A stretch of 64,000 nucleotides of DNA from Erythroxylum novogranatense. Lineage: Eukaryota > Streptophyta > Magnoliopsida > Malpighiales > Erythroxylaceae. This document shows positions 1 to 11,929 of the stretch, piece after piece. Location: contig CM057230.1 in assembly GCA_029891385.1 (NCBI GenBank), positions 15,327,372 to 15,391,371 of the forward strand, in the 5' to 3' direction. Every line of letters begins with the position of its first letter. Position 1 is the first letter of the stretch. Made by a program: the position numbers and the translations under genes. The notes below the pieces were generated by a model that had not been told where the DNA came from, did not search any database, and worked only from the letters and a program-made list of their open reading frames with translations.

Positions 1-877
1 AATTTAAATAAAATAATTTATTAGTAATTAAAATTAAAGTATTTTATTTTTAAGTTTTATTTAATTTATAATTATTATTAGTAATAAAATTTTATTATTA
101 TTTTAAAAGTTTGAAAAAGGAGGAATGAGAGGGAGGAAGAGATTTTAAAATTTTTAAAATTTTGCAAAAAACTCAAATTTTTAAAATTTCAGTGTAAGAG
201 CGGTATTTGGCTCATATTTTGAATACTGAATTAGATCGGTCAAGATCAATTAAATCGGCGGTATTTAAATCCGGTACCAAAACTTAAATTTCGGTACCGA
301 ATTTGGGTCGGAATGGTATGTACAGGCCGGTACCGTACGGAATCCTATTCATTGAGTGCTAGTCAAAATAAAATAATCAAATTACTACTATAGCAGTGGT
401 GAGTCTAAGTCGATACTACAAAGAGTGTGTGCAAAGTTTATGAAATGAAAGTAACTGATATTTAGGTTTAACGGAGTTTTGGATTTTTTAAACAAGAAAA
501 TAAAATGAAAGTAGACTAATAAAAATAAATTAAAAAAACATGAAAAAAGATAAAAGTGAAAAATTCGATCGGGACTGGTTCTTTAGTTCAATCTCGGCCT
601 ATACCTAAATTAAGTATATTTTTTTGATTGTTGTTCTTAAACCTCTCGTAGTAACTATTAATCATGGGTTAATTATTAATCTGAAATTTTTTTAAGGTTT
701 TGTTTAATCAAAATATGATCGTTAATTATACCTAACCTCTGAATAACCTATGATACTATCTCTGTATTTAATTAGGCAGTAGTATTACGAATGAGGAATA
801 AACCCTGAGGTTACAGGTTCGACTCCTCAAAGAGGAGGTAGACAACCTAACCAAAGGAGACAAAACTTCAATAGTGC
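1..877. other. AT-rich intergenic DNA, no gene seen
   Basis: No coding region is supported here. Positions 190-350 are less AT-rich and contain several GGTACCG-type words in both orientations, which could be the end of an old hAT-like or other TIR element, but I could not define boundaries. Around 772-825 there is a weak tRNA-promoter-like arrangement that I did not accept as a gene. Confidence 0.4.
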
Positions 878-1997
878 GGGCCCACCCAAACCAAATGGAA
901 TGGAATGAAATCTAATGAAACGGAACGAAACGGTTTATAATGGAATAGAATGTAATATAGTAAAAAGTTGTTTGGAAGGGATGAAAGGGTTCATAATATA
1001 ATGCAGTGAAATATTGTTTGAAAGAAAGATGGAATGAAATGGAATGTATAATAAACGACTATTATACCCCTTATATTAAAATGGTTGTTGCAGGAAGTTT
1101 ATTATTTTATTATTAATTATATAGAATATTATTATTTATTATTTAATATATTTTATTTTATTTTATGTTATTTATATTTAAAATGTTTATTTATATTTTA
1201 TTTACATAAAAGTATATAAACAATTAAAGAATAATTTTATATATTTTATTTTCATTAATAAAATTTATTATTTTATTATTAATTATAAACAATTTATTAT
1301 TAATTATATAAAATGTTATTATCAATTATTTAATATATTTTATTTTAGTTTATTCTATGTGATTTATATATAAAATAATTTATTTATATTTTATTTATAT
1401 AGAAATATATACAAACAATTAAAGAATAATTTTATATATTTTTCTATTTTTCATTAAAATATTATTTTATTTATTTTATTAATTATATAAAATATTATTT
1501 TAATTATTTAATAAATTTCATTATGTTAAATTTTATTTTATCATGTTCTCTGTGATTTTAAATATTCTTTAATTGTTTGTATATATTTCTATATAAATGA
1601 AAATATAATAAATTATTTTAAATATAAAATTTTAATTTATTATTAAATATATAGAAATTATTATTAATAATATAAAATATTCTTATTAATTATTTAATAA
1701 ATTTATTATATTAAAGATTATTATATTCTATTTAATATATTAATATTATGACTTAGTCACGGTTGGTATTAAAAAGAATTATTGAAAGTATATTAGATAG
1801 TATATATTTATTAGTTTATATTCCATCATAAATCCTTCGAATTGAAGATTTATTATTTTCACTGTTTAAGATGAAATGGAACGTAATATAAAACCCTCCA
1901 CTTTCAACCTATCTCATTTTATTCTATTACATTATGAAATCCTTAAACAAACGAAAGAAGTATGTTACGTTTCATCCTTTCAACCAAATAGGCCCTA
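878..1997. mobile_element. Candidate non-autonomous AT-rich element with weak terminal inverted repeats
   Basis: The left end (GGGCCCA...CCAAATGGAATG) and right end (CCAAATAGGCCCTA) are rough inverted complements, and the interior is almost pure A/T with no ORF. The left 150 bp and right 250 bp resemble sequence at 25766-26390 and in part 32660-33020: the same AATGGAATGAGAT-like start, and the same AAACAAACGAAA plus CTTTCAACxAAA end. Three related copies in one window support a repeat family. Superfamily and exact ends are uncertain, and no clear target-site duplication was found. Confidence 0.45.
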
Positions 1998-2026
1998 AAT
2001 CAATCTTCCTTTTTCTTCACCTATGC

Positions 2027-2640
2027 TATTAGTGAGGAAACGTGGTAGGACATGAAAATTTCGTGTGTACTATAAGAAGCTTAACATTCACACAGTAAAG
2101 GATAAGTTTTAGATCTCAATAATGGATTAGATGTTAGGTGAGTTGTATGGAGCACGATATTTCACAAAGTTAGTTCTTTGTTTGAGATACCATCAAATTA
2201 GAATGAATTATGGGGACAATAGAGAGAAGACAACTTTTAAGATGAACCTTGTAATATCCTTTGGGTTGATTAATGCCCCCCAACTTCTCAAAGTTTGATG
2301 AATAACGTGTTTTAGGCCTTATTTAAGTTTATCCTAGTCATCTTTAATGACATTTTAATATATAGTAAGACTTGGATTGAGTATATTTAGCACATGCATT
2401 TAGTTTTTGAATTATTGGAGGTTTCCATCTTTTTCTTAGGAAATCAAAGTGTGCATTTGAGAAGAACAGGTGGCTTACTTCATGTTATCCATGGTGAAAG
2501 AGTGGCAGTGAATGTAAATAAAATTGAGGCAATAGTAGATTGGCCAATACCATAATTGACCAAGACTCTTTGAGTTTCGTGGGGTATTATAAAAAATTAT
2601 AGGCAAATAGTGGTGCCTATAACTAGCCTGTTGACAAAAA
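2027..2640 (+). pseudogene. Relic of a Ty3/Gypsy reverse transcriptase
   Basis: Conceptual translation across stops and frameshifts gives a recognisable Gypsy RT order. First comes a VRKRGG..KFRVYYKKLN start, then TVKDKF, then a DELLGELYGARYFTKL-like block ending in LRYHQIRM. Next are EKTTFKMN and the SFGLINAP motif, then an LMNNVF block. Later fragments resemble the connection domain (FRGVL..YRQ). There are many in-frame stops (for example TGA at about 2054 and TAG at about 2109), so no ORF survives. It is old and has no visible LTRs. The family is clear; the lineage is not. Confidence 0.8.
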
Positions 2641-4869
2641 ACATGCATCCCAACGGGAATGAGAACTATTTGGCTCTCTCTTATTTATCATACATTCTTT
2701 TTAAAAAAAACTTGCATCCCTTTTTATGGATGACTTTATCGTAGGAGCGTGTCTCTAGATCTGTAATTTTGCTTTCATACATTCTTTTTAACAAAACTGG
2801 CGTCCCCTTTTATGGGTGAGCTGACACGCAAGTCACAAGTTTTTTTATAAAAAGAATGAAAGCCATAATGATGTTAGAGAATTATTGATGAGCGAGTGCG
2901 ACCAGTGGACATGGCTATGGAAAGTTAAAGTTGGGAAGAGAGGACAATTATTTACATTTCGTGGACTAGTAATAAAGAGGTGGAAAATGGAATAATGCTT
3001 TCTTGGCCTGTTCCTATTGTTATCCTGACCTCTCTATGTCTTCGTCAACAGCAAAGCAGAGATGCTGAGCTGATGGATAAGGCACGGTGCTTCCAAAGTC
3101 TAACATTAACTTCAACCACAAAATGATCAAAGAACAAAAGACAAGTAAAATGTAGACAACAGCTTATAGTTTGTTGAATGCAACGTCACAAAGATGAAGT
3201 AACAAAATTTATAACAAAATATTCAAATATATATGTTTTGCACGTTATTAAAATAACTCTCTTTATAGTTTAAAGTTAAACTGTTGAATGTTATATATAT
3301 ATATATATATTTGAAGTATATGTTCGAAAACTTTGCTTGTTTCGTTATGCTCTTCGGTAGTAGTAAGGTCATATGAACTAAATACCCTTTTTATTTTCTT
3401 TTTCTTTTTAAATATAAATATGCTCTATACATCTTATTAAGGAAATAATAGACAATTCTTAATCGAAAGATATATCAAATCTGAATAGATAGTGCCACCA
3501 CTTTCCTTTTGGTTCTCTGAGTAAGATATCTCACAATTCTTTTCCAAAATCAGTAAAAGCATCTATTCTATTGTACATCCAACCCTTAAATGGACAGTAG
3601 GATGGAGCCAAACCTTGAGAAATCAAGTTCCCCACACATATAACGTCCTCTTCATCAGAGTGACCGCTTTTCCAAAGTGAAATGCGACTTCTGTTAAAGT
3701 AGTCGCTAGAATGAAAATAATTCAGCAACTTTTGTCAAGTAGCAATAAAGCAGTGGGTCAGTATCTATTCGTAGATCTTTTCTTATAAGAAAAAATTTGA
3801 ACTGTTATATTTTTAAGTGTAATAATTTATTATTTATAAACATTTGATAAATTATAAAAAATTAAATTAAATAATTAGTAACAAAGTTCATCCTTCGCAG
3901 TTCAGCCTCTTAGGCTAGACTACCGTCTAGTCTTGGTCAATTAGGAAAGGAAGCAGAGATGCACGTAATAATAGAATTTTATCATAATCGTGGATTAGTA
4001 TAATAAAAATTATTTTGTATAAATTTTAATGATAATTCTCTTTTTACCGTATTATTAGGTCTGTGTTTATAGATTTGTTATGATGGGTAGGCTTGAGAAG
4101 TCCTACTATTAGCTGATCTTAAATATAATCGCTCCATTGAAAACTATACATATTTTTAACGAGAGTTCAGAATAACAGTAATCAATCATTTGTACTTTTG
4201 TTGTTTCGTTTCACAAAAATAACAATGGATTCAATTATTTTACAATTTTTATGTATTTATCTATTCAATTATTAAATATAATATGTTGCAATCTAAGGCT
4301 TAATTAATTGTACTAATTAATTACGAGATTAATCTAAAATCTTGTATTAAAATTTCCTTCACTGCACAAACTACATTGCTTTCCAAAGGCTAGCAAAGAA
4401 CTTTAATCACAACAATATACAGATAAGAAGCGGGCAGAGGGTGCTGTCACTGTTTTCGTATATCACCCGAAAGTATCCATTCATCCATTAACATCACGAA
4501 AACAGAAACAGGGAAGTGATCCCGATAAGAAACTGCAGATGGACGACGGCTCACTATTTCTTGGCCTTTCGATTCTGTGTGACTAGAGTTATTGTGTCGT
4601 ACAATAATTGTGCATTACTGTTTGACAATTATTCTGTCTTCTTCTTCCAAAAGAGATGAAGGTAACTATTCGATTACCCACACCCCGAATTGGATTGGAT
4701 CGAAAGCAAGCGGCACGCAACAAAAATATAGGAAGTCAAGTCCCCCATACGACGTCATGACCACTAATAACGAAATCGTTTTCAACGAGAAATTAAAAAA
4801 TTATTGAGATAGCTTCAGCAAAATGGTGATGCCCACATAGCATGAATTTATAGAAAACTTTAATCTTAC
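2641..4869. other. Intergenic DNA with decayed repeats, no confident gene
   Basis: At 2690-2860 a diverged ~80-bp unit (CATACATTCTTTTTAA followed by a CxTCCC..TTTTATGG block) occurs twice, followed by a partial inverted copy ending in AAAAAGAATGAAAG. A minus-strand ORF at 3531-3728 (65 residues, with HSSDYFNRSRISLWKSG and CPFKGWMYNR segments) has a protein-like composition and may be a gene fragment, but I do not recognise it. A plus-strand ORF of 71 codons at 4592-4807 has no recognisable feature. The rest is AT-rich. Confidence 0.4.
2885..3090 (+). other. Diverged copy of a gene-fragment-like module
   Basis: This plus-strand stretch contains GCGAGTGCGACCAGTGG, then ATGGCTATGG, and later TCTTCGTCAA followed by GCAGAGATGCTGAGCTGATG. 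The same words in the same order occur on the minus strand at about 10690-10850 and again at about 27150-27260, so it is a third, more diverged copy of that module. In the best copy (10690-10909) the frame encodes MAMDTHSDKEKTSQQ and a NEYEVTSLRQW segment. The parent gene is not recognised. Confidence 0.4.
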
Positions 4870-5112
4870 TTTTTTTTTTTTGAATTCGAGAAAACTTCGT
4901 AGGTAAACTAAACAGATATCTCTCTACGAAGGTTCATTGGCCTTCTGGCTCTATAAGTAAATTTGGCGATTTCACCTTATCGTTGAGGCTAACTAATTCT
5001 CCATCTACAGGTAAAACTTCAATTGCCTCTGCGCCTTCTGAAGGCTAGCATAGAATCGAATCTGGGACTTAACCAAAATTAATTCCACTCTCAACCATCA
5101 AACTACACTCCT
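4870..5112 (-). mobile_element. tRNA-derived SINE
   Basis: Read on the minus strand, the element begins near 5112 with a tRNA-like head. It has an A-box-like TAGTTTGATGGTTGAGAG (about 5087-5104) and a B-box-like AGATTCGATTCT (5052-5063), spaced as in internal Pol III promoters. An unrelated body of roughly 170 bp follows, ending in 12 A residues (T run at 4870-4881 on the plus strand). Head, body and A-tail in about 240 bp are typical of plant SINEs. I could not identify a convincing target-site duplication, so the 5' end is approximate. Confidence 0.72.
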
Positions 5113-5542
5113 TGAAGGCTACATTTTCTACTTGTTATTCTTAACAAGTTGGCGCAGTGAGACCAGAATTTGGCTGGAGAATGATTGTTGTCAATAATAT
5201 GTGAGGTTATGAAGTTTGTTCTGAATGTTATGATTATTTGGATTATGTCATTAAAATGCAGGACGAGGTACATAACCTCATCCACTTATATTAAAATGCT
5301 GTGATCATTAAGTTTCATCGGGTTCGGGACACCAGAAATAGGTAGACACGTAATAATATTACTGTACAAAGGAAAAGGAACAAGGGGCAATGCAGCTAGT
5401 CGATCCAGTACAGTACTTTGTTCCATTTATATGCTCTAAAACTAAAAGCAACACGACCTAATGAACAGGTACTACAGATAAAAGTAACAAAGTTTCCACT
5501 CACATTGCAGCTACAAGAAATCGACAAGACTACGTAATTATT
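5113..5542. other. 3' flank of the ERD7-like gene, no gene seen
   Basis: This lies immediately downstream of the minus-strand ERD7-like copy 1 and should hold its 3' UTR and polyadenylation region. A minus-strand ORF of 60 codons within it has no recognisable feature. Confidence 0.4.
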
Positions 5543-7353
5543 TCACTTGAAAAATTTAGCCTTCATGCCTGAAGCAGATTTAACAGCAGATTTGCCCAAT
5601 TCATTGCCTGACTTCATAACCCTGGAGGGATCAAACGCCTTTCGGATGCTGAAGCCTGCGAACGCAGTCCCCAATGCATGCCCTGCAGCATCAAGTCCTT
5701 CGCCGGTAGCTTCTGCTGCTTCTTTCCCATATCTACAGTCAATATGACAATACTCAAAAATACTTGAATATTTTATTTATTTGGAGTTGATCTACAAATT
5801 TTTTACAAGTAACACAAACTTACTTGTGGTGTACTAAATTAGTTGTCACGTTGGACGATTTTGACAGGACATTCTTTCCAACTTCTTCTAAAGCATCACA
5901 CGTCTTATCTAATTGTAAGAAATTAAGAAATGAAACAAACAATTACAGGAGAAGTAAATGTAAATCGTGTGTAGCGAAAAAGGACTGGGATTGAGAAAAC
6001 CATTATTATGATAAAGACTTACGCAATCCTTCAAAGGACGCATGCAAGAATTGACCTGTAATGGTATAATCAACGAATTTCTTGACCGGTTTTGTGTTCA
6101 GAACTTTCCGGTTAATCGCTGTAGTTCCCTTCACCACACCTGAAAGTACCCCGGTTGCCACCTTCTCTGTTGTTCTTGTCACCCTCTTAACCCTGCAATT
6201 CCATGCATATTAAACCCCACGGATCCATTATTTGAATATATATGTATATTTTTAAACCAAAGGTCATGGTACTTTAAATTGAAATGATCTACACTGCAAT
6301 GGCAACGACTACACAGTTCCTGCAATAATTCTTGAAACTACTTTCTTGCAACTGCAGTATAATCTGCAGCCCGTTATTTAGTTCAAACTTTTCAAGTGGT
6401 CATGTGCAGATTCTAGGTATAGATATCGTTCCTCATTACCTTCTAATCCTCCTCAAAGTGGCAGGACTAATCTGGGATTTTGACCTGGGATTGATCTTCT
6501 TCTTCATAACCTGATCAACCCAACTCAACATCTCCACGGTCGAGTCTCCATATGAAAGAATCCCTTTTATCAACTCTGTGGAGCCCTTTGCCACTAGCTT
6601 AGCTGGCGCGCTCTTGTACTGTCCAATATCTGGTTCGACATGGCGAAAATATGCTTCGCACTGCCCAATTTCTTTCTTGTTATCTGGGGTCGTATCTTCT
6701 GGCAACGTCTCCATCAAACCTGATCCATTTTCCACGTTTTCTTCTTCCTCCGTTGCCGGCTGCTCGTGAGTTTCATAGACCAAAAAGTAGCTGTAAGTCT
6801 GCAAAATATCGTCAAATGCCTTCAACTGATCATCCTGATCTTTCCACTCAATTGTCAAAGAGTACATCAACATATCCTCCGAGACGTTATCACCGTCAGA
6901 ATCCAAATTTTTGTTGACAACACCACCTTTGTTGTCCTCTTCATCACTGGACATAGGGTCATCTTCAATTTCTTTAGAGAAGGGGATTTTGAACCAGTAA
7001 ATTGAACCAGGGAGTTTCAAGGTGGTAGTGTCTTTGGTTAACGGCCACTCAACTTCCTCCCCGAGCCCGACGCGGACAAGAACAGTAGGGACGCCATCTC
7101 CTTGTACTAGGCGGATAATATAGAGATCATCTTGAGCAAGCTCAACAGAGTAGCTTCTGTCTATAAGATTGACGACCACTCCCGGAACTTTGATTAACAT
7201 ATCTTCTGTGGTCTCTTGCGGGACCGACGACTCATCTTTGGGAGAATCTTCAACAAGGACGGCTACTCCATCTCCATCCGACTTGAGGTTTGGTTGCATC
7301 AAATTATGTGTGGGCTGCATGGAATTTTCATGATCAATATTTTGAGAATCCAT
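5543..7353 (-). CDS. Senescence/dehydration-associated protein, ERD7-like (copy 1)
   Basis: Four exons on the minus strand: 7353-6440, 6192-6023, 5908-5824 and 5732-5543 (914, 170, 85 and 190 nt). All introns are GT-AG and the spliced frame is open for 452 codons, the usual ERD7 length. The N-terminal part holds a LIKVPGVVVNLIDRSYS motif followed by VELAQDDLYIIRL, then an acidic linker rich in E and D. The C-terminal half is the Senescence (spartin-like) domain, from about ILSYGDSTVEMLSWVDQV through RVKRVTRTTEKVATGVLSG to a glycine/alanine-rich end and KAKFFK. In Arabidopsis, ERD7 proteins bind phospholipids and are induced by drought, cold and senescence; the same role here is inference. A paralog with the same exon lengths lies at 48920-50779. 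The ATG fits the TATA box about 150 bp upstream. Confidence 0.93.
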
Positions 7354-7498
7354 AGCCAGAGGAAGAGAATGCTTGAAAACTTAGTTCAGATGTTGATAAA
7401 ACTTAAAAAGTTGGCTTTCAGGATTTCTTATGTAAAATTAGGTCTCTGAAGAGGCAAACTAATTTATGGTGATGGAGCTGTGTGGCGCTTTGCAGATA

Positions 7499-7506
7499 CT
7501 ATATAA
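7499..7506 (-). promoter_or_regulatory. Probable TATA box of ERD7-like copy 1
   Basis: On the minus strand the sequence CCCCTTATATAGTATC lies about 150 bp upstream of the start codon at 7353. This is the only good TATA-like word in the short, relatively GC-rich promoter. The sequence between it and the ATG is homologous to the leader of the paralog at 48815-48919. Confidence 0.55.
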
Positions 7507-7671
7507 GGGGGTGATTAGGAGGAGAAAAGGCGGTGAGTAGCTTCTTACTAGTTTCAGATATTGACTAAACTTTACTCAGGTCTACTTAACTGACGATATT
7601 GAGTAGCTTCTTGCTAGTTACGGACTATTTCTTTGAAGTCCGGATCGTCAATACTCTGTCTAATTCTGTCT

Positions 7672-8423
7672 AAGATACAAAACGACGACGTTTTTCACTT
7701 AAATTTTGAAAGAATCCTTCGAAATTTGGCAGCGTCTGTGGGACCTACCCACAAACGCTGACAGAGTCATTTGGCTCTCCAAATGACTGGCTCCTTTATG
7801 AGTTTGTTAAACAACGTTTAACAATAAAATAGCACAACCTGCGTAATAATAATAAGGTTTTGTTGCTTATTATTATAATTTCTACTGTTATTTAAATTTT
7901 CATCGTCATTATTATTATTATCACTAAAAATGTTTGTGATTATTTATAACATGTTATTAAAATTTTATGATGTAATAATAATTAGTATCATTAAAATTTT
8001 GCAACAAATTATTATAATTATAATTATTATACTCGTTGTTATTATTATTATTATTATTATTATTGTCATTATTATCTTATTATTGTTATTATTATCTTAT
8101 TATTATAATTATTATTATGAATTTTCCTGCTTTAGTTTATATACTAATTACTATATATAAAATATATAGTATACTATATATAAAATTATAATATTCTTTA
8201 TGAATTTTAAATTTATTAGCAAATTTAGTTTCTATTATTAGTATTATTCTGTTATTTTAATTTTCATAAATCATTATTATTATTATCACTAAAAATGTTT
8301 GTAATTATTTATAACATATTATTAAAATTTTATGATATAATAATTATTAGTATCATTAAAATAACAGTATGAATAAATTATTATAATTATAATAATAATA
8401 ATTATTATTATTATACTACGTTG

Positions 8424-8462
<39 letters not shown>

Positions 8463-8866
8463 TTATTATCATCATCATAAAATAATAATAATTATTATTA
8501 TACTTTAATAATTATTATTATTAGTATTATTATTATTATACTTTAATAATTATTTTTCTTATTATTTTAATTTTAATCTTTTAAATAAAATTTTAAGGTT
8601 AAAATTAAAAATTAAAATTAATTTTAATTATTCTAATAATTTATTAAATAATGTTATTTAATAATTTATAATATTATTAAATATTATTTATTATTTAAAT
8701 AAATAATATATATTTATTATTAAATGGCCATTTGCAAATGGCCATTTTGTCGAAGCGAGAGCCTAGCCTAAAATTCAATTTTAATTTTAATTTTAACCTT
8801 AAAAATTTTATTTAAAAGATTAAAATTAAAATAATAAGAAAAATAATTATTAAAGTATAATAATAT

Positions 8867-8903
<37 letters not shown>

Positions 8904-8943
8904 AAAAGTATATAATAATAATTATTATTATTTTATGATGATG

Positions 8944-8984
<41 letters not shown>

Positions 8985-9372
8985 AATAATAATAATAATA
9001 ACAACGAGTATAATAATAATCATTATAATTATAATAATTTGGTTCATACTGTTATTTTAATGATACTAATAATTATTATATCATAAAATTTTAATAACAT
9101 GTTATAAATAATTACAAACATTTTAGTGATAATAATAATAATGACGATGAAAATTAAAATAACAGTAATAATACTAATAATAGAAACTAAATTTGCTAAT
9201 AAATTTAAAATTCATAAAGAATATTATAATTTTATATATAGTATACTATATATTTTATATATAGTAATTAGTATATAAACTAAAGCAGGAAAATTCATAA
9301 TAATAATTATAATAATAAGATAATAATAACAATAATAAGATAATAATGACAATAATAATAATAATAAATAAC

Positions 9373-9411
<39 letters not shown>

Positions 9412-9761
9412 GAGTAGAATAATTATAATTATAATAATTTGGTTGCAAAATTTTAATGATACTAATTATTATTACATCATAAAATTTTAATAACATGTTA
9501 TAAATAATCACAAACATTTTTAGTGATAATAATAATAATGACGATGAAAATTTAAATAACAGAGAAATTATAATAATAAGCAACAAAACCTTATTATTAT
9601 TATGCAGGTTATGCTATTTTATTGTTAAACGTTGTTTAACAAACTCATAAAAGTCAGTCATTTGAGAGCCAAATGACTCTGTCGAGAGGTCCCACAGAAT
9701 GACTGCCAAATTTGAAGGATCCTCTCAAAATTTAAGTGAAAAACGTCGTCGTTTGTATCTT
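7672..9761. mobile_element. 2.1 kb foldback (long inverted-repeat) element with microsatellite arms
   Basis: The left arm starts AAGATACAAAACGACGACG and the right arm ends with its complement, CGTCGTCGTTTGTATCTT. The arms continue as inverted copies for nearly 1 kb each. Shared landmarks include the GGGACC block, GAGTCATTTGGCTCTC, GTTTAACAATAAAATAG, the ATCACTAAAAATGTTTGTGA block and long (AAT)n tracts. The unpaired centre is about 8620-8772 and contains a perfect 26-bp palindrome at 8722-8747 built from two AATGGCCATT halves. No transposase is encoded; ORFs in the arms are low-complexity I/Y-rich runs. Arm mismatches are scattered and the AAT tract lengths differ. It sits about 320 bp upstream of the ERD7-like copy 1 start codon. 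Confidence 0.88.
8722..8747. repeat. Perfect 26-bp palindrome at the centre of the foldback element
   Basis: Two ATGGCCAT half-sites flank a TTTGCAAA core, and the whole is its own reverse complement. It lies in the central region that is not part of the long arms, so it would form a small hairpin at the tip of the large one. Confidence 0.9.
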
Positions 9762-9924
9762 GATGAAATTAGGCGAGGTATGCTTGAATGAGGCGATCAG
9801 ACTCATTTCTTTGCTACTTCGTTAAAGTCTGAAGCTGTGTATCATAATCAACGAAAAAGCGAAGTATGCTTATTTTTATTTTTAAATTTAGTAAAAATAT
9901 CCATTTATTTGAAATTTTAAAATT

Positions 9925-11092
9925 ATAAAACTATAAAATGATTTTTATTTTCTTTTTATAATTTACTCAACTAAATATATTATTTAATTATTTAGTATAT
10001 ATATTAATTTTAATAAAAGTATTAATAATTTCATTTAATCTAATATTATATTTAATTAATTAAAACTAATTCTTACTAAAATTATGAATAATTTAGTTTT
10101 ACTTAATAATTTTATTTAATTTTGTATTTCAATTAAATAAATTTAATTTAATAAATTTAAAATATCATCAAAATATATAAATTTCTAATAAATTTTATTT
10201 AATAATTAAAATAAATAGTAATTTATAAAATTTTAAATTTTAATCCACTTAAAATTGAGCGTGTAACATATATTGAGGAATGAGTAAAATTATTAATTCA
10301 ACCTTAATTAACTATTGTTAAATGCATAATTGATCTCTTAAATTTCAAAATATAACTTATATTAAAGTATGAGTTATTTTCTCTTCTTACTAAATTTGAT
10401 ATCAAAGCACCATAAACAAGTATCAAAATATAACTTCACTTCACTTTTGATTCATTTTTATGATTGATCTTTGGATAATATATTATAAAGTTTTAATTTT
10501 TAATTTTTTCTTTCAGTATTAAACTGATATTTAAAAAGATTACATGACGTTTTTCCTTACATAAGTATGTATATACTATAGTTAAATAGTCTCCCTTAGT
10601 TACATCATGGCTGTGACGTTCTATTCAACAAACGGACTGACCAAGTTTTTCTTTATGGTCTTTGTCGGTTTGTAACCGAAGTCGTTGTTAGCTCTGGGAA
10701 ACATCATCCTGAGCATCTATGCTTTCCCATTGACGAAGACTTGTGACCTCATATTCATTAGAACTAGACAAATGTTGCTGACTTGTTTTCTCCTTGTCTG
10801 AGTGAGTGTCCATAGCCATGGAAGCCACTGGTCGTGATCGCACTCGCACACGACCAGTCATTATTTCCAAAGTCATTATTGTTAACATTATTTTGGGAAA
10901 AACTAACATTTAGTCATTGATTATATTTTTAAATTCCATTTATATAGTTTAAACGTTCTAATTTCATACCCTCTCTTAGTTAGTTTATTTTATTCTTGGT
11001 TTTTTAAAGAAAATGAAATTTACACGTGTTTAAACTTATTCAGAAAGCAATTTTGAAGGTCAAATAATTTGGACTTAACGTTTAACACTTTT
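9925..11092. repeat. Duplicated host segment, copy 1, left part
   Basis: This region is homologous to 26391-27275 plus 31971-32233. Shared landmarks are CAACTAAATATATTATTTAA, the GAGCGTGTAA block, TTACATGACGTTTTTCC, CAAACGGACTGACCAAG and TCCAAAGTCATTATTGTTAAC. The copy is cut at 11097 by the Gypsy element and continues at 25341. The best-conserved part (about 10600-10860) is less AT-rich. It holds a minus-strand frame starting MAMDTHSDKEKTSQQ that may be a gene fragment; that frame is shifted in copy 2. Confidence 0.85.
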
Positions 11093-11097
11093 AATTC

Positions 11098-11516
11098 TGG
11101 TTGGGTCGGTCGTGCTAGGTCTAAACTCACTCAAAATAACTTATGGACCGATCGGTCTACCCTACAATGATTGACCTAGTTCTCATCGATTATCTTGCTA
11201 GCTCAGCTCCAAATTCACGATCCATCGGCCGATCAAGGTGGAAAGCCTCCCATGCATACGTAAAGACTTAAACCTAGCACTCATTCCATATATAAGGTAT
11301 AACTTTGCCATGATACATGTACGAGATTAGAACCCTGACTTTCTCTGTTTTATAGCAACCAAAACCCTCACAAAAGACTAACTTGAGTGTCGGAGGGGCC
11401 TGCCGGATACCAACCCCTGGGTGCCTTGTATTGTTTTGCAGGAACTCTTGTTAGAGACAATCAAGTTCATGGATCCAAACGGCAACGTGCAGTCTCGCCA
11501 GAATCAAGCTGAATCA
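11098..11516 (+). repeat. 5' LTR of the Gypsy/Tat element
   Basis: 419 bp, TG...CA ends, same length as the 3' LTR at 24922-25340. A TATA-like CCATATATAAGG lies at about 11286-11297 and is conserved in the 3' LTR, so it is the likely transcription start region. Confidence 0.92.
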
Positions 11517-11540
11517 ATTGGCACCCACCATGGGGCCCGA
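11517..11540 (+). other. Primer-binding-site region of the Gypsy/Tat element
   Basis: ATTGGCACCCACCATGGGG directly follows the LTR. Tat-lineage elements commonly carry a TTGGCGCC-type sequence at this position. The exact priming tRNA cannot be assigned by eye. Confidence 0.6.
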
Positions 11541-11929
11541 CATCAGGGCACCATGTTCAGAAATACGCAGATGAATCGGTCAGCAGCCTAACCTCGATGT
11601 GGCCGTCGCAGACCGACGCTTCTAACGGATGGGTTTGCGATTCATCGCCACTCCGCCAACAAATCATGATTCCTGCACACAGTCTTCGCACCCGAATGAT
11701 CAACCACAACTTCAAAACCTAGATCAAGAAGAATAGAGCGTAGCCTTGGAGGACAATGCTGAGACCAATATGAATCCGAATCTCCAGCACCCCTAGATAC
11801 AAATCCTCCTGCGCCTGTGCATACCTCCCTCACCCGAAAACAGATCGAGGAAGCGACTGATCTGTTGATTCGTCAATTCTGATTTCGGTAATTTAACAAC
11901 AAGCAAATGCGTCTGCACGAAAGATTGAT

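Noticed and set aside
772..825. tRNA-promoter-like words including GGTTCGACTCC
   Set aside because: No cloverleaf can be drawn, the A box is poor, and no A-tailed body follows, so neither a tRNA gene nor a SINE is supported.
7930..9586. ORFs of 76 and 120 codons in the foldback arms
   Set aside because: They are translations of AAT/ATT microsatellites (runs of I, Y and L) and are mirror images of each other across the foldback.
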